A stretch of 64,000 bases of DNA, taken from assembly GCA_027604705.1 (NCBI GenBank), contig JADHYV010000036.1, forward strand, positions 62,001 through 126,000, read 5' to 3'. Positions 1-10,433 of this stretch are shown piece after piece (position 1 is the stretch's first letter; each line of letters opens with the position of its first letter). The notes under the pieces are model-generated. The model saw only the letters and a program-made list of their open reading frames with translations, was not told the DNA's origin and did not search any database. The translations under genes were made by a program, and so were the position numbers. Source of the stretch: Allomyces arbusculus (lineage: Eukaryota; Blastocladiomycota; Blastocladiomycetes; Blastocladiales; Blastocladiaceae).

Positions 1-1373
1 GTGGACCTCGGACCCCTTCACGCTCACGGAACTCGACAATGGCCGCATGGTCGGCCGTGGGTCGACCGACGACAAGGGCCCCGTCCTCGGCTGGCTGTGG
101 GTCGTCGAGGCGCACCAGCAGCTCGGCATTGACCTGCCAGTCAACCTCAAGTTCTGCTTTGAGGGCATGGAGGAGAACGGGTCTGAGGGGCTCGACGAGA
201 TGATTGTTGCCGAGGCTGACGGTTACTTTGCGAACGTCGATGCCGTCTGCATTTCGGACAACTGTACGGCTTCTTTTTGTTATCTCGCACGCGTTTGGAT
301 CTTGGCGACGCACGCGCATGGAGGGTGTCGACGTTGTTGGCGTTTTCTCGAAGGTTTCGAGCGCGACGTGGTCCTTGATTCATTTGTCCTCGTGCTTTTG
401 TTGACCTTGGTGTGCGCCATCTTTGCGACCCACGTTCGTTTTTACCAGACTGGCTCGGCACGTCCAAGCCGTGCATCACCGTACGCACTTTTTTTGGCCG
501 TGTGGTCGACGTGCACCGCGCTGTTCCTTACGTTCACCTCTCTTTGTCGGTTCATCCCTCTAGTTTGGTCTGCGCGGTGTCTCGGCGTTTGCCTTGACCG
601 TGACGGGCCCCGGCTGGGACCTGCACTCGGGCGTCTACGGTGGCACGCTGCACGAGCCCATGACCGACCTGATTCACCTGATGAGCACGCTCGTCAAGCC
701 CAACGGCGAGATCCTGATCCCGGGGATCATGGACAATGTCGCGGACCTGACCGAGGAGGAGGAGGCGCTCTACGACGTGCTCGACTTTGACGTGTCGGAG
801 CTCGAGGCGGCCGCCGGCGCGCAGACGCTGATCCACGACGACAAGAAGCAGACGATCATGCACCGGTGGCGGTACCCGTCGCTCTCGCTGCACGGCATCG
901 AGGGCGCCTTCTCGGGCCAGGGCGTCAAGACGGTGATCCCGGCCAAGGTTATGGGCAAGTTCTCAATCCGCACGGTGCCGAACCAGACGCCCGACGAGAT
1001 TGCCGAAAAGGTCAAGGCGCACCTCGAGGCCGAGTTTGAGAAGCTCGGCTCCAAGAACACGATGCACGTCGAGGCTTTGCACGGCGGCAAGTGTTGGGTC
1101 GGCGACCTCAACCACCCCAACTTCAAGGCCGGTACGCGCGCGACCGAGAAGGTCTACGGTGTCACGCCCGACTTCACGCGCGAGGGCGGGTCGATCCCGG
1201 TCACGCTCACGTTCCAGGACGCGCTCGGCAAGTCGGTCCTGCTCCTGCCCATGGGCCGCGCCGACGACGGCGCGCACTCGATCAACGAGAAGCTCGACAA
1301 GTCCAACTACCTCAACGGTATCAAGCTGCTCGCGACCTACCTGCACGAGCTGGCTGCTGAGACCGACCTGTAA
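1..1373 (+). CDS. Cytosolic M20 metallodipeptidase, C-terminal part (5' end outside window)
   Basis: Exons are 2-263 (partial), 449-480 and 564-1373, with introns 264-448 and 481-563, both starting GTACG. The frame enters at base 2 with WTSDPFTL. The product matches the CNDP2/Dug1 family, which hydrolyses Cys-Gly and other dipeptides with two metal ions in the cytosol and in fungi takes part in glutathione turnover. Visible metal and catalytic motifs are STDDKGP (Asp), [10 protein letters not shown] (Glu pair), CISDN (Asp), DLHSGVYGG (His in the lid domain) and DDGAHS (last His ligand). [18 protein letters not shown] is the family's signature near the dimerisation domain. The first metal His (GHYDVQP region) would lie upstream of the window. 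The length from the join to the stop agrees with CNDP2. Assignment to the family is firm; the choice between Dug1 and CNDP-type substrate range is inferred. Confidence 0.95.
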
Positions 1374-1855
1374 TTGCGCGGCGTTGTGGCAGGCACGGCG
1401 CAGCTGTTTTTTTCTTGTTGGGAGGACCCAGAGGGCATGTATGAGCCCTGGCACACATACACATTTTGGTTCATTTTCTTTTGCCATTGCGCGTGTCCGC
1501 GCTGGTTGCTTCCGTGGAGCGGGGTGGCGGGGTGGTCCCGCTGACTTTCGCATCGGTCCGGCGGGCCGTTGTGTGCGCGTGCGGGGTGGAGATAATTTCC
1601 ATCGCCCTTGCGTTTCACGAGCGAGCATGAAGCCGCTTGTGGAAAAACTAAAGGCGGTCCGGTGAGCAGCCGCCGCGTTGCTCTGTTTGGCCAAGCAACC
1701 CGGCCGACGATCCCGTCGCAACCCTTTGCTGCCCCGCCCTTTCGCCGCCGTCGTCGAGGAGCAAAAGTGCCGCAGCGCGTTATATAAACCGCGTTGCCCC
1801 CGGCTCGCAAGGACTTCAGCTCTCGGCGACTGACCGACGACAACGCCAGCAACGA
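1374..1855. other. Intergenic: 3' UTR of dipeptidase and promoter of aldehyde dehydrogenase
   Basis: About 480 bases without a supported gene. The right half holds the promoter of the downstream aldehyde dehydrogenase gene, including a clear TATA box at 1781. Confidence 0.6.
1781..1787 (+). promoter_or_regulatory. TATA box for the aldehyde dehydrogenase gene
   Basis: TATATAA lies 75 bases before the first in-frame ATG of the downstream gene, placing transcription start near 1810-1820 by the usual 30-base spacing. Confidence 0.6.
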
Positions 1856-3604
1856 GTGTCAACATCGACGCCGAGCTCTGAACGATCGCGGCCGACCAAC
1901 ATCCACTCGACTTTCCGCAGTTCCATCCCCGAATCAATCATGACCGTTAACCCGGACTCAGCTTGGCCCGCGCACTGGCCTGCCGCACAGAGCGAGGTGC
2001 TCATCGATGGCAAGCCGTTTGACGCGCGCGACCCGGCGCTGAACCTGCCCTCGGACATGATCGCGACGCCCGTCGACTCGCTGCCCATGCTGGTCGCCGA
2101 GGTGCGCGCCAACTGGCTGCGTACGGCAGGTGCGTCGGGCACGGGCGTCAGCGACGGTCCCGGCGCGCGGTCGCTCGCGTTCCGCAAGCAGCAACTGCGG
2201 CAGCTGGCGCGTATGGCCAAGGACCACGAGCTCCGCATTGCCGGCGCTCTCGCGCGCGATCTGCACAAGAACCTGCACCAGGCGCGGCTCACCGAACTCA
2301 ACATTCTGCACACGGAGATTGCCGATGCCGTCTCGAATCTCGATTCGTGGGCCGGCGACTCCAAAGTCTCGGGGCTCGGCCTGCAGTTCATGTCGGACGC
2401 GGCCGCGATCCGGCACGACCCGCTCGGTCTGGTCCTGATCATTGGCGCCTGGAACTACCCGTTCTTGCTGGCGCTTGCGCCACTCGTGGCCGCAATCGCC
2501 GCGGGGAATGCGGCCATTATCAAGCCCTCGGAAATGGCGCCGACCGTCGCGCAACTGCTCGCTGAGCTGATCCCGCAGTACCTCGACCAGCGGTACTACC
2601 GCGTCGTGAACGGCGCCGTGCCCGAGACGACGGCATTGCTCGCGGAACAGTTTGACCATATTTTCTACACGGGCAACGGTGCCGTGGGCAAGATTGTTAT
2701 GACGGCGGCGGCCAAGCACTTGACGCCCGTGACGCTGGAACTCGGCGGCAAATCGCCGACGATCGTGCACGACTCGGTCGATATCAACATGACGGCCAAG
2801 CAGATCACGTTTGGCAAGTACTTGAACGCCGGGCAAACGTGTGTCGCGCCCGACTATGTCCTGTGCCCGCGCAAGTTGCAGGAGCCGCTGATTGCCGCGA
2901 TCCAGGAGACAATTGCCAAGTTTTACGGCGCCGATCCGCAACAGTCGCCCGACTTTGGCCGCATCGTCTCAGACCGCCACTTTGAGCGACTCTCGGCGCT
3001 GCTGCGGCCGTTTGACTCGCCCGACCACGACGCGCAAGTGCACGGTCACATTGTGATTGGCGGGCTCAAGACGGCCGACCGCGCGACGCGGTACATCCCG
3101 CCGACGGTCGTTGCCGATGTGACGCTCGACTCGGTCCTGATGCGCGACGAACTGTTTGGCCCGATCCTGCCAATTGTCCCAATCGACGATGACGCGCCCG
3201 AATGGGCGCGCGCGTGCTTTTCCGACGGAGCTCGCGCCGACGCGACCATGGTGCAGGCGGCCGCGATTTTGCGCACCAAGTTGCGCGATCCGCCGCTCGC
3301 GCTCTACGTCTTCTCGCGCAATTCGAGCGCGACGCAGTGGGTGCTCGACCATACGCGGTCGGGCGGCGTGTGCGTGAATGACGTGGTGATGCATATGGTC
3401 CCGTGCGGACTGCCGTTTGGCGGCGTGGGGGGGTCCGGGATGGGCGCCTACCACGGCAAGTTTGGGTTCGATCGGCTCTCGCACCACCGGTCGGTGCTTG
3501 CCCGGTCGCCGCGGCTCGCAATCTTGCAGACGATTGGGTACCCGCCGTGGCAGGACCGCATTCTCAAGATTGTGGGGTGGCTCGCGTTCAAGCGCGTCGT
3601 GTAA
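1856..3604 (+). CDS. Fatty aldehyde dehydrogenase, ALDH3 class
   Basis: Intronless frame of 582 codons from the first ATG; a second in-frame ATG at 1940 (MTVNPDSAWP) could also be the start. It oxidises medium- and long-chain aldehydes to fatty acids with NAD(P). The ALDH3 hallmarks are in order: GAWNYPF (cofactor pocket), KPSEMAPT, FYTGN, ELGGKSP with the general-base Glu at residue 295, and NAGQTC with the nucleophile Cys at residue 329; the 34-residue spacing is normal. PFGGVGGSGMG follows near the C terminus. The tail (about residues 555-582) is hydrophobic and basic (ILKIVGWLAFKRVV), as in membrane-anchored ALDH3A2/Hfd1, so attachment to ER, peroxisome or mitochondrial outer membrane is likely. 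One oddity is an extra loop, roughly residues 450-480 (WARACFSDGARADATM), absent from typical ALDH3. Confidence 0.93.
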   Translation: MSTSTPSSERSRPTNIHSTFRSSIPESIMTVNPDSAWPAHWPAAQSEVLIDGKPFDARDPALNLPSDMIATPVDSLPMLVAEVRANWLRTAGASGTGVSDGPGARSLAFRKQQLRQLARMAKDHELRIAGALARDLHKNLHQARLTELNILHTEIADAVSNLDSWAGDSKVSGLGLQFMSDAAAIRHDPLGLVLIIGAWNYPFLLALAPLVAAIAAGNAAIIKPSEMAPTVAQLLAELIPQYLDQRYYRVVNGAVPETTALLAEQFDHIFYTGNGAVGKIVMTAAAKHLTPVTLELGGKSPTIVHDSVDINMTAKQITFGKYLNAGQTCVAPDYVLCPRKLQEPLIAAIQETIAKFYGADPQQSPDFGRIVSDRHFERLSALLRPFDSPDHDAQVHGHIVIGGLKTADRATRYIPPTVVADVTLDSVLMRDELFGPILPIVPIDDDAPEWARACFSDGARADATMVQAAAILRTKLRDPPLALYVFSRNSSATQWVLDHTRSGGVCVNDVVMHMVPCGLPFGGVGGSGMGAYHGKFGFDRLSHHRSVLARSPRLAILQTIGYPPWQDRILKIVGWLAFKRVV

Positions 3605-4101
3605 GGACAGAGCGGAGCGGAAAGAGTGGAAGTGTCGAGGGGTTCGTGAGTGTTGTGGATGCCCGTGGTTTGGCATCGAGTTCGTTCGTGAAATGCATGT
3701 CTATGTTGGAACGTTCGATCAGAGGTCTGGTTCTGAGCACGCGCTCGACTGATGCGCCACCGACCGACAACTGCGTCGCGGCCTCGCCATCGCCCGCATT
3801 GAGGTGGAGAACGGCGCCTTTGGCCGGGTTGGCGCGAATCTTGGCGATTTCGTTGAATTCGTGGATGTGGTCCCTGATGCGGCCCTCGATCATGCCCGCA
3901 AAGTGAAACTGCACAAACTCGCGGCAGGTGGATCCGCTCCATGGCGAGGTGCGGCAGCGCGTGGGGACAGAGTCTTAGACTTGTCCTCGAAATAGGCCCA
4001 CAACCCCGTCCCCTGCGTGAGCGCCTGTGCCGAGCGAGTGCAGGATTGCTATCGGTACCAATTTGTCTGACGATTTCACACCCGAGAAGGTCGTGTTCCA
4101 T
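3605..4101. other. Intergenic, with an unassigned minus-strand ORF at 3588-3914
   Basis: No supported gene. A minus-strand open frame at 3588-3914 has a protein-like stretch (FHFAGMIEGRIRDHIHEF), and neighbouring frames add short plausible segments. It lacks a clean start, splice pattern or a family I recognise. It may be a gene relic or chance in GC-rich DNA. Confidence 0.3.
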
Positions 4102-4172
4102 GCGCCGTTGGTCTAGTGGTATGATATCACCCTCCCAAGGTGGCGACTCGGGTTCGATTCCCGGACGGCGCA
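4102..4172 (+). tRNA. tRNA-Gly (anticodon CCC)
   Basis: A cloverleaf can be drawn. The acceptor pair is GCGCCGT/ACGGCGC with discriminator A. The D arm starts GGTCTAGTGGT. The anticodon stem TCACC/GGTGG encloses the loop CTCCCAA (anticodon CCC), and the T arm holds GGTTCGATTCC. There is no intron. Length is 71 nt without the post-transcriptional CCA. It reads the GGG glycine codon. Confidence 0.95.
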
Positions 4173-4379
4173 GGAATTGAAGATTGATACACAGTGTTAA
4201 ATTTCGTTACTTTTCCGTGATCCATCAGCAATTCTCCTTTTTGTTGTGTCTGTGCACTCTGATGGCACGCTTTTGATCAGAGAGCGCCTTTTTCACCAAC
4301 CGCACTCTTCCACGGCATCGACAGCGTTGCCATTTTTTGGGACCTGTAAAGTCGGGCAGCGAGCGAGACACCACGCACC

Positions 4380-5751
4380 ATGGGCACAACCTCCAACGCC
4401 GTGCGCCGCGTACTCGCGTCAATCCCACCGGCGCAGCGCGCACTTTTGCACAAGCGGCACAAGTATCCCGTCCTCACCTTCGCCAAGGATGCCGGTACAT
4501 GTGGCGTCCGCCCCGAATCGCGCATGCTCCGCCCAAATCCAAATCCTCACCCGTACTTTTGGTCCCAGAATCGCTCACGCCGTACTTCCGCGCGGCCGAT
4601 CTGGCCAACAAGACGCTCGTCGACATCAACTGCGGGTTCGGGTTCATGACGGCGGCGCTGTTCACGCACCCACCGGGCGGTATCCCTCCCGCCCATGCAG
4701 TGCTTGTCGAACAGGACCGCGGACTCGTCGAGTACGTGCGCGCGAACCCGCCGGTACCCAACGCGACGGTCCTGGAAATGGACCAGATGGCGACGGCCTT
4801 CCACCACCACTGGATGGCGAGCGAGGACGCACCCGCTAAAGTCGATTGGTCCCGGCCACCCGAGGAGACGAACGTTACGGCGGTCGCGACGCTCGGGACC
4901 AAGCTCGGCGACTTGAATTGGACCCAATTTCTGCGGTGGATGGCGGATCGCGGCGGATTGCATGCGCTCGGGAGGGTGCCGATGTACTTGTTCCTCACAC
5001 GCACGTATACGCAAGTACGTATGGCACGGTGGTGTGCATGCGAGAGGGTGGAGAAGCTTCAACTCATCGCTGGCGACTGTGTAGCGCATGTTTGCCATGC
5101 CCGGTTCAACAAACCGCGGTCGGCTCTCGGTATTGACCGACTCCATGGTGCGCGCCGAGCTGCTGCTCGAGCGCCCAGAAAAGGAACTCGCGTTCTACCC
5201 TTACGTACGTTGCGGGCCGCGATTTGAGCAGCTGACCGCAATCTAGGCAAGTAGTGCGTTGACTTGACTGGCATCTCTCGACTTTGCTCCAACAGTTGCA
5301 AACCATCGACTTGGTCCGCATCGAGCCGCGCGAAACACCGTTGTTCAAAGATTGTACTTGTCCACCAATTGCCTCCTCATTTGCGCCAGGCATCCGACTG
5401 AACGTGCGAACCCTGTTAGGCACGCTCGAGGAACTCGAATTCGTCGCGCGGTCGCTTTTCGTCAAGAAGTTGCTGACCAGTTCGGCGCTCAAGTACGTGC
5501 TCTGCTTCTCCACCCCATTTTATCACTGCGCAATCGTTGCTGACCTCGGCTCGCTCACGGTGCATGACAGAACACTCGATCCAACGGGCAAGTACTTGAT
5601 CAGGGAGATTCCGGATGACGTGTTGGCCAAGCGCACGCTCGACTTGACGACCGAGGAATTGGTGTCGATTGCCGAGGTATTTGCCAAGTGGCCGCTCAAG
5701 CAAGAGTTCCACGGCACCAATCTGTTCACGGGCGCCATGAACATTGGGTAG
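4380..5751 (+). CDS. KsgA/Dim1-fold methyltransferase-like protein, probable mitochondrial transcription factor B (Mtf1-like)
   Basis: Five exons: 4380-4494, 4569-5014, 5085-5204, 5296-5492, 5571-5751; 352 residues. Every intron starts GTAC and the frames join cleanly. After splicing the order is that of rRNA adenine dimethyltransferase-like proteins: an altered SAM motif I (LVDINCGFGFMTAAL), motif II acidic residue (VLVEQDR), a strand VTAVATLG at motif IV, then RGRLSVLTDSMVRAELLLE and a helical C-terminal domain ending FTGAMNIG. The catalytic N-L-P-Y tetrad of the methylases is replaced by TLGT. In fungi such degenerate members act with the phage-type RNA polymerase to melt mitochondrial promoters. 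Family and fold are well supported; the role as transcription factor rather than 12S/15S rRNA methylase is inferred from the lost motif. Confidence 0.75.
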
Positions 5752-6000
5752 TGGTCATTGAGGCTCACGATTGGCAGCAAAACGAGGGGACGGGCGTGGG
5801 AGTGGGGTGGGAGTGGAAGCGCAGTGCCTACTTTGCACGAAATGGCGTGCACGATGATAATCCATGGCCATTGCATATCAGCGACGGGTGGATATCACAG
5901 ACAGATGATAGTGCCAGGCAAACTTGACGGCGCATGCATTCGCGGGACCAGCACCCGACAACCAAAAAGAAAAATCGACACCTCCAACCAGACGCGATAT

Positions 6001-6871
6001 TTACATGGTCCCCGTCGCTGCTGCCACCGCGGCCGCCGCCGCCGCCGGCTGTTTCTTCTTCTCAGCCTCGGCCTCCTTTTCGGCCTCGATCTCGGCAACG
6101 AGCGCGGCCACTTCGTCGGCGGGCACCGTCACAACGCGCGGCCCCTGCTCGTCGTCGGCGCGCATGTACGCGAGCTCAATGTTCTTGGCGCCCGTCTGCA
6201 CAACCTCGAGCAACGCACGGATCGCGAGCTTGAGTGTATGGTGGTGGTCCAAGTCGGCCGCGTAATTCTTTTCCAAGAACTCGCGCACGGTCTTGGCCGA
6301 CCGCCCCACGGCATTGGCCTTCCACGCGGCATAGATCCCGGACGGGTCGGTCGAGTAGAGCTTGGGCACCTTGTCGGCGTCGACGCCCATGATCAGCGTG
6401 GAAATGCCGAACGGGCGGACACCGCCCGACTGCGTGTACTTTTGCTGCACGCCCGCGAGGTACCGCGTGATGTACTCGACCGAGACGGGGTCCTCGACCG
6501 TGAGTCGGTGCGACTGGCATTCCATGCGCGCCTTGTTGACGAGGACGCGGCCGTCGGCCGTCAGGCCGGCAAATGCCAGGCACACGTGCTCGTCGAGCAG
6601 GTTGATTTTGCGGACCGTGCGCGGGTCTTGCAGCTTGAGCGCGGATTTCTTTTCGACGCCCAAGACTACGGTGTCCTTGCCGCGCACGCCGACCTGCAAA
6701 GATCGAGATCAGCTGGGGGTGAGCAACGTGGACGTAGTCGTAGGTTTTCAGCTCGCGAATGAGGACACGTACGGCGCAAGTCCCACGGCGCACGGCCTCG
6801 AGCGCGTACTCGACTTGGAAAAGATGGCCGTCGGGCGAGAAGACGGTCAGGGCGCGATCGTAACCGCTCAT
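6001..6871 (-). CDS. PRE6: 20S proteasome subunit alpha 4 (PSMA7/Pre6)
   Basis: Exons, in transcription order, are 6871-6773 and 6693-6001; the 79-base intron has donor GTACGT and acceptor TTTGCAG. The 263-residue product begins [23 protein letters not shown], the alpha-subunit N-terminal signature whose tail gates the core particle. It continues with [48 protein letters not shown] and REFLEKNY, all diagnostic of alpha4 rather than other alpha subunits. Alpha subunits have no catalytic Thr; they build the outer heptameric rings. The C terminus is unusual: after the charged helix [10 protein letters not shown] it ends in an alanine-rich tail instead of the usual lysine-rich one. The gene is divergent from RPB7. 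Confidence 0.96.
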
Positions 6872-7446
6872 GGTTGCTGGATGATCGTGGTACTGGTAAT
6901 TCGGGGCGCAGCGATCACGGCAATGGGGGCCGGGTCAAGCTGGATTCGTGGATTCGTTCGAGTCGCCGGACGTGCAGGGTCTCGCCGTTGCTCACGCGTT
7001 AATTGGGTTGCGCGTGCAGCTGGTGTTGTCGTCGTGCTTGGCAATCGCAGTGGTCGATCCGACGCTGCGGCCGTGTGTGGTGATGCGGTTTGGTCGTTGG
7101 CCGCGACGCGTGGTGACGTTCAGCGACTGGCCTGACAGGCGCGTCACGCTCTTCTGACACAATCGCTCATAAATTTTTCGGTGAACGACTTGGTCGCGCT
7201 CCTCGAGGCCGTGCCCGCAAACCGACCACCCTGTCGCGCGGACCCGTCCGCCGTCCACCGCGTCTTGGAACCAGCTGCGACTCGCTGCAGTACTATATTC
7301 GGCCGATATTCGACTGTGTGGCCGCGTCTGCAAGCCCGCTCGAACCGACTTGGCCGAATTTCGTCCGAGCCCCGACGCCGATTGTTGAACCGTTGGCTGT
7401 GAGCGCCGGCCGAACGTTCCACTTGCACGAGCGACCCAACACCACG
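6872..7446. other. Divergent promoter region between PSMA7/Pre6 and RPB7
   Basis: 575 bases separate the two start codons and must carry both promoters. I see no TATA box of good quality and no recognisable copy of the yeast proteasome element GGTGGCAAA. Confidence 0.5.
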
Positions 7447-8462
7447 ATGTTCTTCCTGGTCGGTGCCTGAACTACCGCGACGTCGTCCCCACAACGATGG
7501 ACCAACCCACTCGCTCCATTGTGTGTAGCGCGAGCTCACGCACCTCGTGAGCCTGCAGCCGTCGCAGTTCACGCACGACGTCGAGGAGCAGCTGCGGCGC
7601 CGACTGCATGCCGAGGTCGAGGGTTCCTTCTCTGGCCGATTCGGCTACGTGATCAGTGTTGTCGACGTGGTCAGCATCGGCGCCGGCCTGGTGCTGCCGG
7701 CACAGGGCGCCGCGCAGTATCAGCTCACCTACCGCGCGATTGTCTTCAAGCCGTACAAGGGCGAGGTGCTGAACGCGATCGTGTCGCAGGTGAACCAGGT
7801 ATTGTCCTGTGGCCGCGGTTATGGTGGTCGTGGCGCAGCGCTGACGATTGGACGCGGTGGTTGCAGCAAGGGTTCATGGCCGAGGTCGGGCCCGTCAACG
7901 TCTTTGTTTCCCGCTATGTACGCTTCTGCTCACTCGAACATTGGGTGGTTGCCGTGGATGCGGGTACTCAACGTTTCTGGTCAATACACGCACTATCTCC
8001 TTCCCTCGCCAATTCCGTGGTCTTGGCCGACTTCGATGCTCAGTTGCTACCCAAGCAATTCAAGTTCAACCCGTCGGGTGTCATTTCGTGCTGGTCCGAC
8101 GACATGGACAATGTACGGTGCCGCTCATTCTTTTCTCGCTTGTCGTCGTCGCGGTGGAGCTGACGTTTTGGAATATTCACCAGCGAATTGAGCGGGGAGC
8201 CAAGGTGCGGCTGCGCATCCAAGGCACGCAGACTTACCCAACAAAAATCGTACGTGTCGCCCCTCTTCTGTGCGGCGGCTATGCTGTTGGTGGACCAAAT
8301 CAACTGACTGCGCGACACCTTGGTTTTGCTTTCCCTTTCCTTGGACTGGTTGGACTCGCATCTCGCACCTTGAACTTGACTCGCGCTGTCTTCGGATCTC
8401 TCGCTCGACTAATTCAGGACGCGATTGGGAGCATCAAGGAGGACTACCTCGGGCTCATATAA
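7447..8462 (+). CDS. RPB7: DNA-directed RNA polymerase II subunit Rpb7
   Basis: Six exons: 7447-7458, 7529-7798, 7867-7917, 8044-8112, 8184-8249, 8418-8462; 170 residues, the family length. The first exon encodes only MFFL, which joins to RELTHLVSLQP to give the typical Rpb7 N terminus. Further matches are EVEGSFSGRFGYVI, YRAIVFKPYKGEV, GFMAEVGPVNVFVSRY (start of the OB/S1 domain) and the invariant end AIGSIKEDYLGLI. Rpb7 pairs with Rpb4 to form the stalk of Pol II, binds emerging RNA, and contributes to initiation and mRNA decay. Introns are 68-168 nt; four of five have Pu or C at +4 rather than the usual A. Confidence 0.96.
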
Positions 8463-8555
8463 TCCGCCCCTCTCTCGATAGCGTCGCGTCGCACATTTCA
8501 ATATATTCCTATGTCCATGTTTGCACACCCACCCACCCCCCACGGCACCTACTCC

Positions 8556-10286
8556 TTACTTTTGCCCCTCCTTGTCGTCGTCATCGGGCCCCGCGTCGCC
8601 CGGCACCCACACGCCCATTTGCGCGAGCAGCGTCGTCACAGGCCCGGCCATCCCCTCCTGCGCCTTGACGCTCTCCAGCAAGTCCTTGATCGCCTGCGCC
8701 TCGTCGACAGCGTCGGCGCCAGTCTCGGGCGCGAACGAATCCTCGTCGTCGGAATCCGAATTTGAATCCGAATCGGTCTCGACCGGTCCCCGTTTCGCGC
8801 GCCCGTGCAGCAGGTCAAAAAACTTGGTCTCGTCAAACAATGGCTCGCCATCGTCATCGTCCGACTCGTCCGAATCCTCGTCGTCCGTCTCGTCCCCGCC
8901 GATCCCATCGACCCCACTCGTCCCACCCGCCACTGCATCCAACGACTTGATCACTTGGTCGACGGCAAACTTCGACGCGGCATCGTCGCGCTGCACCCAC
9001 CGCTTCACGTCGGCGTCTGTGACCACCATCCACCCGTCATCGTCCGGGTCGCCACACCCTCCGACCTCCTCCCCTCCTTGCGGCGCTTCCAACGCCGCGT
9101 CCACGACCTCCCGCACCGTGCGCCCACTGTTATCGTACTGCCACACCCTACCCGCGACCACCGGATCCCGCGCGGCCAACTCGCAGCCCAGCGCGACCGC
9201 CACGCCGAGCGCAAACTCCTTCTTCTCCCACCTGGCCGCATGCGCCGCAATCCGGGGCGGGACCGGGTCCACCTGAATCGCCACGAGCTGCGCGTACAGG
9301 ACCCGCGTCAGCCGCACCGTGACCCGCACCATTGGGTTTTCGGCCTCGTCCTCGTCGTCCGAATCGTCCGGCGCGTCCGGGCCAAACACGGGCATTCCGC
9401 GCGCGAGCCGCATGCCGACGGGGTCGCGCGCGGCGACCGCGGCGATGGCCACGGACGCGAGTTGCGGGGCGTGGGTAAGGACGTGCGCGACGCGCCGTGG
9501 AAGGACGACGCGGGTGACGTGTGGGACGGTGCCGGGCGCGTCGTTGCCGTACGGTGGCGGGCCAGGGTGGAGGTACCGCGCGAGGTGCGCGTCGAGGTGC
9601 GCGCGCATCCCCTCCGGCGCGACGGTGTCGGTTTCGGAGCCGAGCACCGCCGCGGCGCCGTCGGCCGCAGAGGCCACGCGCACGCTGGGCGGGACGAGGT
9701 GCGCGGTCCCGCGCGCGAGCCATGCGCGGTGCGCCGCGGACTCGGGGTTGACCCAGGCGGGCAAGTGCGCAGCGGCCTCGATCAGGAGCGGGTCGCCATC
9801 GGCCGCCGCGAAGCACACGGCCACGGTCGAGTCCGACTTGGTGAAGTCGGCCAGGACCGCGGCCATCAGCCATGCGTCGTCGGCGCACTCGCCAACATGT
9901 GCGGTGCCCGAGGCCACGGGAACCACGGCGGCATTGGCGTGGTCAGCAACGGCCGGGATGGCGGCGTCGAGCTTGAGCGGGTCGGCAGTCCACAAGTGGG
10001 TGCCAGTCAGCGCCCAGATGTGGTCCGCAAGGCGGGCGCGGAGGGCGAGGACCCACGTCGGGGTCAGGGCCGGGTCGACGAGGGGACGTGGTGCGGCGGC
10101 GCCGTCATGACCGGCACTCGGTTCGGGTGCTTGTGCCGGGCCGGACGTGGTGCTTGGTCGTACATCCGGTGGCGACTGGGCCGGCGCGGTCGTGGGAACG
10201 GCTGCAAAGATGGAGAAGCTGAGGTAATCGTCGGCGCCGTGCGGCCGCGACAGCGCCGCCTGCAGCACGTCGTCGATGGTGGTCAT
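8556..10286 (-). CDS. Ecdysoneless (ECD/SGT1) family protein
   Basis: Single exon, 576 residues, starting at MTTIDDVLQAAL; an upstream in-frame ATG near 10370 would add about 28 low-complexity residues. ECD family features are the N-terminal YLSFSIFA, the central ADDAWLMAAVLADFTKSD, the DGDPLLIEAAAHLPAWVNPE segment, AHRAWLARGTAHLVPPS, and an acidic C terminus with repeated DSDDEDE and DSDSNSDSDDED runs. Family members act in the nucleus and cytoplasm in pre-mRNA splicing with Prp8 and in cell-cycle control; the fission yeast and human forms are linked to transcription of glycolytic genes. Several alanine-rich loops make it less compact than the animal protein. Identification rests on motif order, not one catalytic residue, because the family has none known. 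Confidence 0.85.
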   Translation of the reverse strand: MTTIDDVLQAALSRPHGADDYLSFSIFAAVPTTAPAQSPPDVRPSTTSGPAQAPEPSAGHDGAAAPRPLVDPALTPTWVLALRARLADHIWALTGTHLWTADPLKLDAAIPAVADHANAAVVPVASGTAHVGECADDAWLMAAVLADFTKSDSTVAVCFAAADGDPLLIEAAAHLPAWVNPESAAHRAWLARGTAHLVPPSVRVASAADGAAAVLGSETDTVAPEGMRAHLDAHLARYLHPGPPPYGNDAPGTVPHVTRVVLPRRVAHVLTHAPQLASVAIAAVAARDPVGMRLARGMPVFGPDAPDDSDDEDEAENPMVRVTVRLTRVLYAQLVAIQVDPVPPRIAAHAARWEKKEFALGVAVALGCELAARDPVVAGRVWQYDNSGRTVREVVDAALEAPQGGEEVGGCGDPDDDGWMVVTDADVKRWVQRDDAASKFAVDQVIKSLDAVAGGTSGVDGIGGDETDDEDSDESDDDDGEPLFDETKFFDLLHGRAKRGPVETDSDSNSDSDDEDSFAPETGADAVDEAQAIKDLLESVKAQEGMAGPVTTLLAQMGVWVPGDAGPDDDDKEGQK

Positions 10287-10433
10287 GTCGTGCGACGCGG
10301 TCGTGGTTGTGGTGGAAGTGCTGGGAACGGCATAAAAGCGGCGTGCGCCCGCGCCGGAGGGGCCGACCATCGTGCTGCACCGACTTGTTCTCCCGCGGAT
10401 CAACCACCCAACACGCTGCAAAGTCTCCAGAAG

